Part shown: piece after piece, positions 1-10,151 of the stretch
Position numbering within the stretch: the stretch's first letter is position 1
How the letters are laid out: the number at the start of each line of letters is the position of its first letter
From: Deltaproteobacteria bacterium
GTDB taxonomy: Bacteria > UBA10199 > JACPAL01 > GCA-016699445
Length of the DNA stretch: 64,000 bases
Assembly (NCBI GenBank): GCA_016699445.1
Contig: CP064976.1
Coordinates: 310,001 to 374,000 of the forward strand
Direction of reading: 5' to 3'
Made by a program: the position numbers and the translations under genes
Notes under the pieces: generated by a model
What the model was told of the DNA's origin: nothing
The model's input: only the letters and a program-made list of their open reading frames with translations
Database searches by the model: none

Positions 1-571
1 TCTCGATCTTGTCCAAAAAGTGCAAAATCTGAGCATCTAGGAGATAGATACCGGGGTTCACCTCTTGGATTTTCTTTTCATCAGAAGAAGCTTCTTTCTC
101 TTCAACAATTTCCTGAATTTTTCCGTGATGATTACGCAAAATCCTTCCGTAACCCGAAGGCTGCTGAAAGTGTGCCGTCGCCAACAACAAATCTGCATGA
201 GATTTTTCAGAAACTTCCCGCATCTCCTTTAAAGTCTCCGCCCTCAAAAGAGGCGCATCCCCATACAAAATCAAGACTTCTCCCTCAAAATCCTTCAAAG
301 ACTGTTTCGCACACAAAACAGCATGAGCCGTCCCCAATTGCTGTTCCTGAAACACCCATTCAATCGAAGCTTCTTTTTCAAAAGCTTTTTTCACGTCGTC
401 AGACTTATGCCCGACAACAACAATAATTTTTTCAGGATGAAGAGTTTGAGCCGCAGAAACCACATGCCCCAAAAGAGATTTTCCCAAAATATGATGCAAG
501 ACTTTCGGACGATCCGAAACCATCCGTTCGCCCTTACCGGCAGCCAATATGATGACAGCAAGCTTTTTCAT
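1..571 (-). CDS. glmU: GlmU N-terminal part (UDP-GlcNAc pyrophosphorylase), cut by window edge
   Basis: I translated this open frame directly; it runs off the left edge, so the C-terminal part is missing. The ATG is at 571. The protein opens with the nucleotidyltransferase signature LAAGKGERM (residues 9-17) followed by RPKVLH, and later shows QLGTAHA, LYGDAPLL, GYGRI and IQEVNPGIY, all in the order seen in the uridyltransferase domain of GlmU. Known role: it makes UDP-GlcNAc from GlcNAc-1-P and UTP, feeding peptidoglycan and lipopolysaccharide in the cytoplasm. Whether the acetyltransferase beta-helix follows cannot be seen; a stand-alone pyrophosphorylase is possible. The methyltransferase gene lies 59 bp upstream on the same strand. 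Confidence 0.9.
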   Translation of the reverse strand, partial: MKKLAVIILAAGKGERMVSDRPKVLHHILGKSLLGHVVSAAQTLHPEKIIVVVGHKSDDVKKAFEKEASIEWVFQEQQLGTAHAVLCAKQSLKDFEGEVLILYGDAPLLRAETLKEMREVSEKSHADLLLATAHFQQPSGYGRILRNHHGKIQEIVEEKEASSDEKKIQEVNPGIYLLDAQILHFLDKIE

Positions 572-630
572 GGGAAGCGGATTGGTACTCGCGAACTGAT
601 TTTGGGTCAAGATGGAAGTCGTATAATGAG

Positions 631-1419
631 TTAAACCTTTTTACGACAAACGATCGTTTGCATAAAATCCATCTCTAATGTCTTCCCCAGGAAAAACATC
701 CCGGCAACAGCCCCTCTCAGGATGAAGTCCGCGAATTTTGAGGACACCGGAATATCCACCGCTTTGAGAGGAAAACTGTGATGAATCGTTTTGAGGATTT
801 CGAAGCCATGTCGCTCAAAAAGCGTCCGCATCGATTCAATACCAAAGTGATTGAGATGATGCTTACTGTAAAGTCGATTGAAAGGTCCTTTGATACCAAA
901 AGAATAAAGTCCTCTGGCGATGCCGTACAAAAGGCCGCTTTCGTTGTTCGTCATGATGATTGCAACACCGTCTTTAGCGCATAGATCGCCGATCTTTTTG
1001 GCGAACAATTGCACATCCTCCACATGCTCGATGGCAGCCAAACTCGTCACCACATCAAACTTTTGGGGGAAATCTTCCTTCAAAAAATCTCGCTGCAACA
1101 TTCTAATCCCTGGAATCTGAGGCACATCGGAAAGATCGATTCCTGTGAGAGAAAGGGAGGGATTTTTGGAATGAAGATATTTGAGAAGATCCCCCCTCCC
1201 ACACCCCACATCCAGTACAGAAGCTGTGGTTTTTGAATACTGAAGAATCATTTTTTCTATTTCTTGAAACAACGATAGGTTCGGATGTTCAAACCAATTT
1301 TTATGAGTCACTTCATAATAATCAGAAGAATAGTTCTCGGGAGAGACAATCGAAGTCAAATCAGTAAAACAATGTTGGCATCCGGTGCATCGATAGAGCG
1401 TAGCTTCTGGATGAATCAT
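631..1419 (-). CDS. Class I SAM-dependent methyltransferase
   Basis: This 262-aa protein has the Rossmann SAM site VLDVGCGRGD (about residues 68-77), the acidic loop end GIDLS and the post-motif FDVVTSLAAIEHVED, so it is a methyltransferase of the UbiG/UbiE-like small-molecule group; the substrate is unknown. The annotated ATG starts just after half of a cysteine pair: residues 10-13 are CTGC. Upstream in the same frame lies TGT-ACA-GTC-TGC (CTVC), the usual partner of a zinc-binding N-terminus in sugar or lipid methyltransferases. A GTG at 1469 with GAGAGG just before it would start there, but a T7 run at 1457-1463 is one base short for that frame. I therefore think the true gene is 631-1469 with a one-base indel. 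It sits among glycan genes. Confidence 0.8.
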   Translation of the reverse strand: MIHPEATLYRCTGCQHCFTDLTSIVSPENYSSDYYEVTHKNWFEHPNLSLFQEIEKMILQYSKTTASVLDVGCGRGDLLKYLHSKNPSLSLTGIDLSDVPQIPGIRMLQRDFLKEDFPQKFDVVTSLAAIEHVEDVQLFAKKIGDLCAKDGVAIIMTNNESGLLYGIARGLYSFGIKGPFNRLYSKHHLNHFGIESMRTLFERHGFEILKTIHHSFPLKAVDIPVSSKFADFILRGAVAGMFFLGKTLEMDFMQTIVCRKKV

Positions 1420-1547
1420 GGAAAGAGGCTCAGCTAAAGACTCGCAGACTGTACACTTTTTTTATTCACATAACCTCTCTATTTTCCGCTCACAAGAATC
1501 ATGAAATAAGAAAATTTTAAATTTAATTTTCATGCATCCATTAAGGA

Positions 1548-3524
1548 CTAACCACCCAACATTTGTAGCAACCGTTCGTTCTGACTTTTGTCGTAATGTC
1601 TTTTGAGTAAAACAAAAGGCCCTTGAATATCCACAACTCCAAAATTCTGCTGCTGAAAAAGATCTCTAAAGCCAGGCCGCTCCCAGTTGACATTGGGAGT
1701 TTCGATCAACATCCAGTCAGCATCAAACAAGCTTACCTTAAGCGTATAAGCATCCGGACGATTGGATACCTGAGGATTGAGAGCCTCAGTCGTCGCCACC
1801 TTGTCCAAAGACGGTATCTGATTGACCAAAGTTTTTACCTGCTCTCGACGAATCAAATCCTGAGGACTGGTCCCAAATTGGTAGATAACAAAACCACCCC
1901 TGACATGCTCTCTTTGAAAAAAGGCTCCAAACATTTGACTACAGGCCAACAAGCAAATCACAAAAGTGATCATATAGCTCGTCACCTTCAATCCCCCTTC
2001 TTTTTTGAACTGGAGATGACTCAAAGCCAAAACGCTAACTACGATGTAGTAAGAAGAAAAATGGGAGGTATATTGAAAAGAAGGACTCACAATAGCCGGC
2101 ACACCTGTCGTCAAAAGACACACAAAAAAACCCGAAATAGAGAACAATAACGTCCAGTAAGTACGCAATGGGAGAAAAACAAGGGGCACTAAGAAATGAA
2201 GTAGATAAATAATTTTTGGCATCTCTAACAGAGTCGACAAGGTAAAAGCCGGGTTAGTAAAAACAGTTTTTACCACCGAAGCAAAGCTACTTTCTCCAGG
2301 AGGTAAAAGCCCCCGATACCCATCCACAAAAGCACTTGTCCCAGCAAAATGCGGCATAAGTATCATTTTTATAAATACAAAGTAGGCGCTGCTAATCACT
2401 GCTAAAGCAAAACCCACTTTGGGACGACGTCCTGAGAGCAAAAGGTACGCACCCACCATACTGACACCTGTCACCATATCTTCACGCACCGACATGGCTA
2501 AAACAGCAAAGATAAATCCAAAAATATCTTTTTTTGAATCTAATAAATAGAGCGTCATCATAACAAAAAAAGGCCCTAGATTGACCCAGTGAAAATCATA
2601 AAGATTGGTCCCATGTACAGGCGATAGAAATACATAGGCTAACCCCATTAAAACAGCCACCCATTCATGGACATAAAGACGTGCCCATAAAAAAATGGGG
2701 ATCGACGTTCCGCCTATTAATATCGCTTGAGCTAGTAGTAAGGTTTCAGAATGAGGATATAAAAAATAAAATGGCGCTATAAGAAAAGAAATAAATGGCG
2801 CATGCCAACCCAAAATAGATCCTGAGGGCCCTATAAAGGGTGCTGATTTAAAAAAAACGGTATGGGGATCCCCTGCCATCCAACGAAAGACAAGGTTCCA
2901 CATAAAATTATCTTCGATGCCCATGTCAAAACCTGACGTTCTCAGGTTGTGATGAGACAGGATGGAAAAATAACTAAAAAACGCGGCATAAAATAGGGAT
3001 CCAAGCACCACAACGGCCACTGAAGTATGACGTATCCACGGGTGAGCCTGAATGGATTCATGAAAAAAATCTCCCCAATGTCCGATCTCTTTTGGAAATG
3101 TACGCAGCGAAACCCGGATCAAAACAGGGAGGGTTAAGGCCACACACCCTATGATGATCAAAAAAATTAATTCTTTTCCAATCCAGATTTTCCAAAAAAA
3201 AATGAGAGGAAGTACGCCAGCAATCAAGAGCGGAGAAAATCGATATGAGTAACAAGAAATTCTTTCAAAGAATAACCGTCTTCTTAGCGCAGCATAACCC
3301 AGACCTGCCACAGACCATACCATAGCTGTTACAAAGAGAGTCTTTAATAAACTCTCCCTCAAAGGAAGAGGCATTTGATTGCTGAGAAAAAATGGTTTTA
3401 GAAGATGAAGCCGATTATGGGACAAGAGCCAAAAAGCCATTCCAAGCGAAAACCCCTCAAAAAAAAGAAGGGCCAAAGACCTCATCAGAATTGCAAATGA
3501 ACTGTCGTTAGCCCTTCGGGTCAT
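1548..3524 (-). CDS. DUF2079 family polytopic membrane protein
   Basis: This 658-aa protein has at least ten hydrophobic segments spread along its length. It also carries the stretch FDMGIEDNFMWN (about residues 198-209), matching the FD-x-GI-x-x-x-x-WN signature of DUF2079 proteins, which resemble GT-C glycosyltransferases. The substrate is unknown. The gene start (ATG at 3524) overlaps the restored end of the upstream GT2 gene by 17 bp, so the two are translationally coupled; they probably act together, with the GT2 charging a lipid-linked sugar and the membrane protein using it (inference). Possible alternative: a non-enzymatic membrane protein. No disruption was seen in the frame. Confidence 0.8.
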   Translation of the reverse strand: MTRRANDSSFAILMRSLALLFFEGFSLGMAFWLLSHNRLHLLKPFFLSNQMPLPLRESLLKTLFVTAMVWSVAGLGYAALRRRLFFERISCYSYRFSPLLIAGVLPLIFFWKIWIGKELIFLIIIGCVALTLPVLIRVSLRTFPKEIGHWGDFFHESIQAHPWIRHTSVAVVVLGSLFYAAFFSYFSILSHHNLRTSGFDMGIEDNFMWNLVFRWMAGDPHTVFFKSAPFIGPSGSILGWHAPFISFLIAPFYFLYPHSETLLLAQAILIGGTSIPIFLWARLYVHEWVAVLMGLAYVFLSPVHGTNLYDFHWVNLGPFFVMMTLYLLDSKKDIFGFIFAVLAMSVREDMVTGVSMVGAYLLLSGRRPKVGFALAVISSAYFVFIKMILMPHFAGTSAFVDGYRGLLPPGESSFASVVKTVFTNPAFTLSTLLEMPKIIYLLHFLVPLVFLPLRTYWTLLFSISGFFVCLLTTGVPAIVSPSFQYTSHFSSYYIVVSVLALSHLQFKKEGGLKVTSYMITFVICLLACSQMFGAFFQREHVRGGFVIYQFGTSPQDLIRREQVKTLVNQIPSLDKVATTEALNPQVSNRPDAYTLKVSLFDADWMLIETPNVNWERPGFRDLFQQQNFGVVDIQGPFVLLKRHYDKSQNERLLQMLGG

Positions 3525-4457
3525 CTCTCACTCTTATTTCTTCTTGCACCACATACAAAGGTCTCTTTTTCACTTCCTCAAAAATCCTGCCAATGTATTC
3601 CCCCATATCCCAATCATCAGCAGCTGTGCCGAAGCTCCCAAAGCCACGGCGAGCATAATCGTCGTCCAACCTTGTACGACACCTTCTCCAAAAAACTTTT
3701 CATACACGGCCCAGCCTGCTGCTGTCAGAGCCACTAATCCCGAAAAAAGTCCCAGCCAAGTAGCGACTCTCAAAGGGATGGTTGAAAAATTTGTGACTCC
3801 GTCGAAAGCAAACTTGATCATTTTGCGGAGTGGATATTTGGTGCTTCCAGCAAAACGCTTTTCACGTTTGTAATAAACTGCGGTGCTTCTAAACCCTGTC
3901 CAAGCTACTAAACCACGGATAAAGCGATTACTCTCCCGTAACGAACTTAAAACAACAATTGCACGTCGACTCATCAAACGAAAATCTCCCGCATCCAAAG
4001 GCATTTTGATGCCAACCAACTTTTGCATGAGTCTATAAAAAAGACTGGCGGTGATTTTTTTAAAGATACTCTCCCCTTCTCTCTCACTTCTGATCGCATA
4101 GACGATATCAAAGCCTTCCTGCCATTTCCGGATCATCTCCAAAATCACTTCTGGCGGATCTTGAAGATCGGCATCGATCACGACCACCGCATCACCTTGG
4201 GCATGATCCATTCCCGCTGTAATGGCATTCTGGTGACCAACATTACGTGAGAGCGCCAATACTTTGTAATGTGAATTTTGAGCAGAAATATTTTTGAGGA
4301 GCTCTAACGAGCGATCAGCAGAGCCATCATTCACAAAGACCACTTCATAGTCCAAAGGACATGTTTCAAAAAAAGATTTTAAACGTTTATCCAGCTCTGG
4401 AATAACGGGTTCTTCGTTGTATACAGGAATAACAAGAGACAATCCTTTTAAAGACAT
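3508..4457 (-). CDS. GT2 family glycosyltransferase, GtrB/DPM1-like (frameshifted near the C-terminus)
   Basis: The intact open part (3570-4457, 295 aa) has the GT2 motifs VIPVYNEE (residues 9-16), VNDGSADRS, LSRNVGHQNA and the DxD-like DADLQDPPE, then GDFRLMSRRA and two C-terminal membrane helices. This is the plan of polyprenyl-phosphate sugar synthases (GtrB, DPM1-like). They transfer glucose, mannose or a similar sugar from a nucleotide sugar onto undecaprenyl phosphate at the inner membrane face. The ORF stops early, but the usual family ending (GEYIGRIFEEVKKRP) is present one base out of frame after a C5 run at 3600-3604. Adding one base gives a normal end at 3508, overlapping the DUF2079 start. 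I annotate the joined span. Confidence 0.87.
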
Positions 4458-4519
4458 AAGGGTCTAATGTAATGAAAAAAAAAAAAATCCACAATTGGAA
4501 AGCTGATAATCTTTAATTC

Positions 4520-6032
4520 CTACCAAATACTTTCCCTCAGAGCCTCAAGGTCTTTATCCTGAGTTGAAACAGAGATAATACGATCATAGCCTCCCCATGA
4601 AGGGTAATAATCCCAATTTACCTCCTCAAACCTTGACCAAACAGTCTTATATCGACCCAACTTATTAGCAATCCATAGTGGCCACGGTGAAACTTCTCGA
4701 GAAGAAAATATAATATAGTCAGCGTTCTTTTTATCTATCACATGATTCGTCAGAACACCTGACTTGTTATTCATTATTTCTTGATTTAACACAGTTGAAA
4801 TAAAAAATTTTGATTGAGGATGACTCTGTACATATTCAGATACAGATAAATACCTTGGAAGTGGATTTGGCTGAAAAATATCTAATGAAGACTTTGAAAT
4901 CTGAAAGAAATTATAAAAAATAATAACAGCCATAGCCGTCCCTGATCCCCACCTAATGATTCGAAAGCGACTTCTCACAACATGTAAAAAACCAACTGAT
5001 ATAACAACACTCATAAAGGGAATCAGTAAAAGATAGTTCCTTACAATCATCACGTGTTGGAAAGACATGTACAATAGATAGAAGATGGGCATCGATAAAA
5101 TCCAAAGACTCTTTTCGAACGACTCCTTAAATAATCGCCTCACCCCTAGCGTAAAAAAAACAAATAATAGAAGTGCAAATATGGCATTTTTTGAAAGCAA
5201 CGCACACACGACATAAATCAAGGACTTACTGAGATGACTCAATCCCGATTCAATAGTATAGCCTCCATGGCCTAAACTATAATGCTGCATTTCATAATGA
5301 ATATCTTGAAAAAACCTCACAGGCTCTAAAACAGATCCTGGTGTTGTGAGACAAAATGTAATTATTGTGACAAAAGTAGAAGTCACTAATAGCTTTAAAA
5401 GCTCGCTACCATACTCTTTTCTGTTAGCGATCAAAATCGAAATAAATAATGGAATCAAAATCAATCCCGCAGGGTATTTAGTCGCAATACATAAAGCAGA
5501 GCCTATCGAGGCAATAACTGTCCAAAAAAATATTTTTTGATGGCTGGACTGTATCAACTTATGTTGAGCCCATAAAGCACTCGAAATAAAAAATACTAGA
5601 ATGGCATCTGGAGCAATCCAACGAGCATGATAAATTAGTTCCCAGGAGCTCATTGTCACTAGAGCTGCAATTAGCGAACTATAGGAACTCCCAGACATGT
5701 CTCTAACCAATAGATAAATTGGTATGACAGCACACAAACTCAAGATAAAAAAAAACGGCTCTCAGTTTTAATTTGTATCCTGTGGCATCAATCAAGGTAG
5801 GCTGTCCTTTTATCGACCTTATTATGTTAGGGACTGACGCCAATAAAGAGACATCATAGGCAATCGAAGGATAATTATACCATCTCGGCAAAAACAAACC
5901 TGACTCTGCGCTTTGGCGAATAGATCCAATCAATTTTGGTTCATCCCAATGATCGCCAAAGTTCAAGCTCACTATGCCTAAAAAAAGAGTATAAATAAAA
6001 CATAAGACTAAAAATAATTTGGATAATGTCAT
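4520..6032 (-). CDS. GT39/PMT-like membrane glycosyltransferase (frameshifted)
   Basis: Two adjoining reading frames make one protein: 5703-6032 is the N-terminus and 4520-5743 the rest. The N-terminal piece has a signal-anchor helix followed by the acidic pair in GDHWDEP, placed as in the first periplasmic loop of PMT/ArnT-type (GT-C) transferases. The second piece has about nine hydrophobic helices, then a soluble tail. The frames meet at an A9 run (5748-5756); removing one A joins ...LRAVFF to ILSLCAVIPIYLL without a gap. Such enzymes move a sugar from a polyprenyl-phosphate donor to a lipid or protein acceptor on the periplasmic side. The acceptor is unknown. It is divergent from the next glycosyltransferase at 6057, with only 24 bp between the two starts. 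Confidence 0.75.
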
Positions 6033-6056
6033 AATAAATACCTACAATATCCGCTT

Positions 6057-7675
6057 ATGCTCAAAAAGAATCTTTGGACAATATTATTCACTTTTATCCT
6101 TATCGTCATATCATTTTACCAAATAAAATCGATTGGAGATTTTCGATTAGACGATTCTTATATTACATTTTCTTTTTCAAAAAACCTCTCTTTGGGCAAT
6201 GGTCCCGTCTATAGCCATGACTTGAAAGTAGAGGGTTACTCCAACTTCCTTTGGATGACATTAGTCGCTGGAGCCATGAAGATTGCACCACAAACAGATG
6301 TTTATTTACTAGCCCGCATTCTCATGCTCCCCTTTATGCTCTTACTTTTTGGGGCAACTTTTAAGCTCACAAGATCTCTTAGTTCATTATCATTTTTCTC
6401 AGGAATATCTTTAACTTTGTTGGCTTTAAGTTCTGATATATTTGCGGCAGCAGTTGTTTGTTTGGAAACAATTCCCTACACGGCTCTTCTTATTTTAGCA
6501 TTTTCCCTCTATTTCGAGGATTCAAAGAACCGCTGGACGTTACCTATTCTAGTCGCCGCTGCATTGATGCGCATTGATGGTTTTATCCCACTTTTCTTTT
6601 TCTGTGCATTTGCATGGTTTCATACAAATGAGAAAAAGAAGTGGATCATCCGGTCCATCCCTAGTCTGCTGGTCTATTGTTTATGGTTTATGTGGAGATG
6701 GGAATACTATGGGTTTCTGTTTCCCAATACTTATTACGCTAAAAGCCAAATCCATACCATACTCCCTAATAGGGGATACGAATATGCAGTCGCGTCGCTT
6801 AAAAGCACAGGTTTTCTCGCAGCCTTACCACTTATCATTTATATGATTATCAAAAACAGAAATTACAAAACTGTATTTTCACTTCTATTCATAACACTAC
6901 ACATTTTCTATGTGATCCATGTCGGGGGAGATTGGATGCCTTTCGAGCGTTTTTTCATACCAATTCTTCCAATCATTTTTAGTCTTATGTCAGCTGGAGC
7001 ATGCGAAATGATAAAGTCACTGAGAAATTTTAACTGGATTCAAAAATCCCCTTTTATTGCATTTTCTTTAATGAGTTTTCTTTTTATTGGAATATTTAGC
7101 TGTCGCTTTTTCATTAATACCAACGAAGAAAAGGGGAAAATCGACTTTATCCAGCTTCAAAAATATCACGTCCAAATCAATCTCGTGGAAACCGCAAAAC
7201 TCTTCTCACTACTCATCAAACCTGGTGAAAAATTGTTTCCGACTATGCGGGTGCTTTTGCGTATTTTACAGAAGCTAATGTTATTGATATGTGGGGCTTG
7301 TGTAATACTAAAGTTGCTCACAGAGGTACTACCGCTGGTATTTCACCTATTTATGGGCTCTCATGTCCAGAGTGCTACGCTGAAGAACAACCTGAGTTTT
7401 TCCATACAACTGACCCCCTCATGAAACCAGTTGGGAAACTTTCAACGCACACAGAAGTAATTATGAATGTGTGGCAATCGCCACAAATCAGTCGCTATCT
7501 CGATCTTCAAAACAATTATGTCACGGGAAGAATTGTAAATTTAAAAACTCAAATGGCAGCCTATTTTCTAGAGAAAAAGAGACCTGAAAAAAAGTTTTTA
7601 ACAACACATCCAGAAAAAGATATTATCATTGAATACCCATTCCTCATACAAAAGACTCCAGTCCATGATTCATAA
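6057..7675 (+). CDS. GT-C membrane glycosyltransferase, AftB-like (frameshifted)
   Basis: The protein starts with a membrane helix followed by FRLDDSYITFSFSKNL, then VEGYSNFLW. The DD-x-YI-x-F and VEGY-x-NFLW signatures are shared with mycobacterial AftB-type arabinosyltransferases and related GT-C enzymes. About ten hydrophobic helices follow. The first frame (6057-7424) runs into nonsense after PGEK. Restoring one A in the A5 run at 7228-7232 gives IVSDYAGAFAYF...VIDMWGLCN, the usual soluble tail motif of this family, which continues to 7675. The gene then overlaps the next one by 11 bp. Likely role: transfer of a polyprenyl-linked pentose or hexose to an envelope glycan. The exact sugar cannot be inferred. 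Confidence 0.75.
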
Positions 7676-9125
7676 AATTAAAAAATACCCAATCACTATA
7701 CTATTGGTCGCATGTTCACTTTTTTATTTAGCCGCATATTTCTATATCGCCCTCTCAAGAATCACCTACCCTTTCGAGATCGAGTGGATGGAAGGGGGAT
7801 CTGTGGATCATGTAAGACGCATTCTTTTAGGACAACCTCTTTACGTAGAACCTAGTTTAGACTTCGTTCCTTATATCTACACTCCATTTTATTATTATGT
7901 ATCAGCCTTCTTCTCTAAACTATTTGGATTGGGATTCTTCTCTTTGAGACTTGTGTCATTACTATCATCTTTAGGGATAATAGTGCTTCTCTACAAAATC
8001 GTTTTTCTGGAAACGAAAGATCACTTCTCGTCGTTGATCGCATCAGGTCTTTTTACAGCCACTTTTCGACTCAGTGGAGCTTGGATGGATATAGCCCGCG
8101 TTGATTCTCTTTTTTTATTTTTATTTTTTCTAGGATTTTATTTTTTATTTTACCGCAAAACAATCTCTGATACCGTCATCGCCTCTATTCTCATCTTTCT
8201 CTCTTTTTTCACAAAACAATCTACCCTTATGATGGTCTTGCCACTATCCATCACTCTACTAGCACAATCAAAAAAGAGAGTTTTAATTTTTTCCATCTTC
8301 CTAATCACTTTCGTGGGAAGCAGCACACTCATCATGGATCATCTTAGTGATGGTTGGTACTCGTACTATGTCTTCAAGCTCCCCAAACTACATGCTTGGG
8401 TTCCTGAAGCTTACATCAATTATTGGAAATATGATTTAGGAGGCCCATTTCTTCTAGCTTCCATCATAGGCCTAGCTGGATTATTTTACGGAAGCTCAGA
8501 AGACAAATCATGGAAAGACCAGCTTCATTTAAAAACATTTTTATTGGGAGCTATTGGAGCTTCATGGTTGTCGAGATTACACTCTGGGGGGTATGATAAC
8601 GTTTTGATGCCTGCCTATCTAGGCATCACACTTTTGGCTTCTTGTTTTGAAAACAAAAACTTTAAACTCAAATCTGTCTTGAATTTGTTTTTATTTATTC
8701 AATTTTCACTTCTTTACTATCCCATACAAAATCAAATCCCCACTCAAGCGGACATTAATGCCGGACATGCGTTTATTGAACAAATCAAAAACCTCCCGGA
8801 AAAAGATGTCTATATTCCATTTCATCCCTATTTTTCGATCTTGGCTGGAAAAGAAAAAACCGGAGCTCAACTCATGGCGATTGATGACATTCTAAGGGTT
8901 AAGGACCACCCTCAAAAAACTAAATTTTACCAGTCCATTAAAAACGATTTATTGAATCGTACACGACCAGCTATTGTTTTAGATAATAATTGGTTTCCTC
9001 AGGAACTTGATCAAAATTACTCTAGAGGGAATGATCTCTTTTTAGGCTCGCACGGATTCTTCCCGCTGACAGGAGCTTCAACCCGGCCTCGATGGATTTA
9101 CCGATTACGAGAGAGCCCTCAATAG
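7665..9125 (+). CDS. GT-C / PMT-like membrane glycosyltransferase
   Basis: This protein of about 486 aa has roughly ten hydrophobic helices and, near the N-terminus, the acidic loop FEIEWMEGG followed by YTPFYYYV, a layout typical of GT39/PMT_2 membrane transferases. I prefer the ATG at 7665 over the in-frame one at 7629: the short overlap with the upstream gene (stop at 7673-7675) suits translational coupling, and residues then begin MIHKIKKYP before the first helix. It forms an operon with the AftB-like gene and probably works on the same envelope glycan (inference). The donor is expected to be a polyprenyl-phosphate sugar. Acceptor unknown. Confidence 0.72.
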   Translation: MIHKIKKYPITILLVACSLFYLAAYFYIALSRITYPFEIEWMEGGSVDHVRRILLGQPLYVEPSLDFVPYIYTPFYYYVSAFFSKLFGLGFFSLRLVSLLSSLGIIVLLYKIVFLETKDHFSSLIASGLFTATFRLSGAWMDIARVDSLFLFLFFLGFYFLFYRKTISDTVIASILIFLSFFTKQSTLMMVLPLSITLLAQSKKRVLIFSIFLITFVGSSTLIMDHLSDGWYSYYVFKLPKLHAWVPEAYINYWKYDLGGPFLLASIIGLAGLFYGSSEDKSWKDQLHLKTFLLGAIGASWLSRLHSGGYDNVLMPAYLGITLLASCFENKNFKLKSVLNLFLFIQFSLLYYPIQNQIPTQADINAGHAFIEQIKNLPEKDVYIPFHPYFSILAGKEKTGAQLMAIDDILRVKDHPQKTKFYQSIKNDLLNRTRPAIVLDNNWFPQELDQNYSRGNDLFLGSHGFFPLTGASTRPRWIYRLRESPQ

Positions 9126-9175
9126 CGTAAATCTTAGCTTTATATTTTTAATATTACGCCTATATTAAACATTAA

Positions 9176-10133
9176 GTGACTAAAAATAGGCTTCTATCAA
9201 ATAAACTTGCTGAGATTCAGAAAAAAAGAGGTCGATTACTCCTATTAACTGGGGCTCGCCAGACAGGTAAAACCACGCTTTTGGTGGAGTGATCCAGTCA
9301 TGCCAAGTCGCCTCGTTTCACTGATAGAAAATTTCTCTCAAAAAAAATGTCTCGATTTATTTAGGGCCTCGCCATTGGCCCAACCCAATTGGGGAAAATC
9401 ACAAACTTATTGGAATCAATATCTTCAATGGGGCGGCATGCCCGCTGTGTGGAATGAAACTTGGGATGACGGAACAAAACAGGGATGGATTGAGGATTAT
9501 CTCAACACTTACTTGCAAAGAGACCTGGCTGACTTGGCTCAAATCAACGAACTCGAACCCTTTGTGCGCTGTCAAAAAGCTTTGGCTGGAAGAACAGGAA
9601 ATCTCGTCAATTTTTCAGATCTCGCTCGACTCTCGGATATCAGTCCACCCACCGCCAAGCGCTTCTTGAATTATTTGGAGATTAGCTACCAAACACTTTC
9701 ATTGCCCGCTTATTATCGAAACTTGGAAAAGCGGCTTTCCAAAATGCCTAAAATTCACTTCCTGGATCCTGGAATTTGTCGCGGACTCCTCAAGAGATAT
9801 GGTGAGATGACTGGTGGCGAATTTGAATCAGCGATTGTCGCTGAAATTTACAAACAAATTAAAACTTTGCGGCTACCAGTCAGCTTTCATCACTTAAGAA
9901 CCGTCGATGGAAGAGAAATTGACTTGTTAGTCGAGCTTGAGAATGGGTTCATTGCTTTCGAATGCAAGCAATCTGTAAAAGTAGCTAAACATGACTTTAA
10001 ACATTTTTCAGGACTGGAAAACTATCTCGATAAACCCCTTCTTGCAGGCTTTGTTGTTTCGCAAGAAGCTGAATCAAGCATTTGGGATGAGAAAAACATC
10101 TTTATCTCAACACCACCAGCCTTTTTACTGTAG
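9176..10133 (+). pseudogene. DUF4143-type ATPase remnant, internal deletion
   Basis: The first part (GTG at 9176) reads to a Walker A site, LLTGARQTGKTTLLVE, then stops at 9290-9292. The second part is open from about 9300 to 10133 in another frame and gives GGMPAVWNE, YLQRDLADL, then FLDPGICRGLL and a C-terminal ...VDGREIDLLVE...FIAFECK stretch. These are the hallmarks of the DUF4143 domain and the nuclease-like tail of the bacterial 'AAA ATPase + DUF4143' family. Between them about 70-90 residues that normally carry Walker B and the TGS sensor are absent, so this is a deletion and not a one-base error. A truncated product from 9300 (277 aa) could still be made, but it would have no ATPase. 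Confidence 0.75.
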
Positions 10134-10151
10134 AGACGGAAAGGAACTTTT

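Noticed and set aside
1623..2150. 175-aa plus-strand ORF.
   Set aside because: Opposite the DUF2079 gene, basic low-complexity translation and no start signals.
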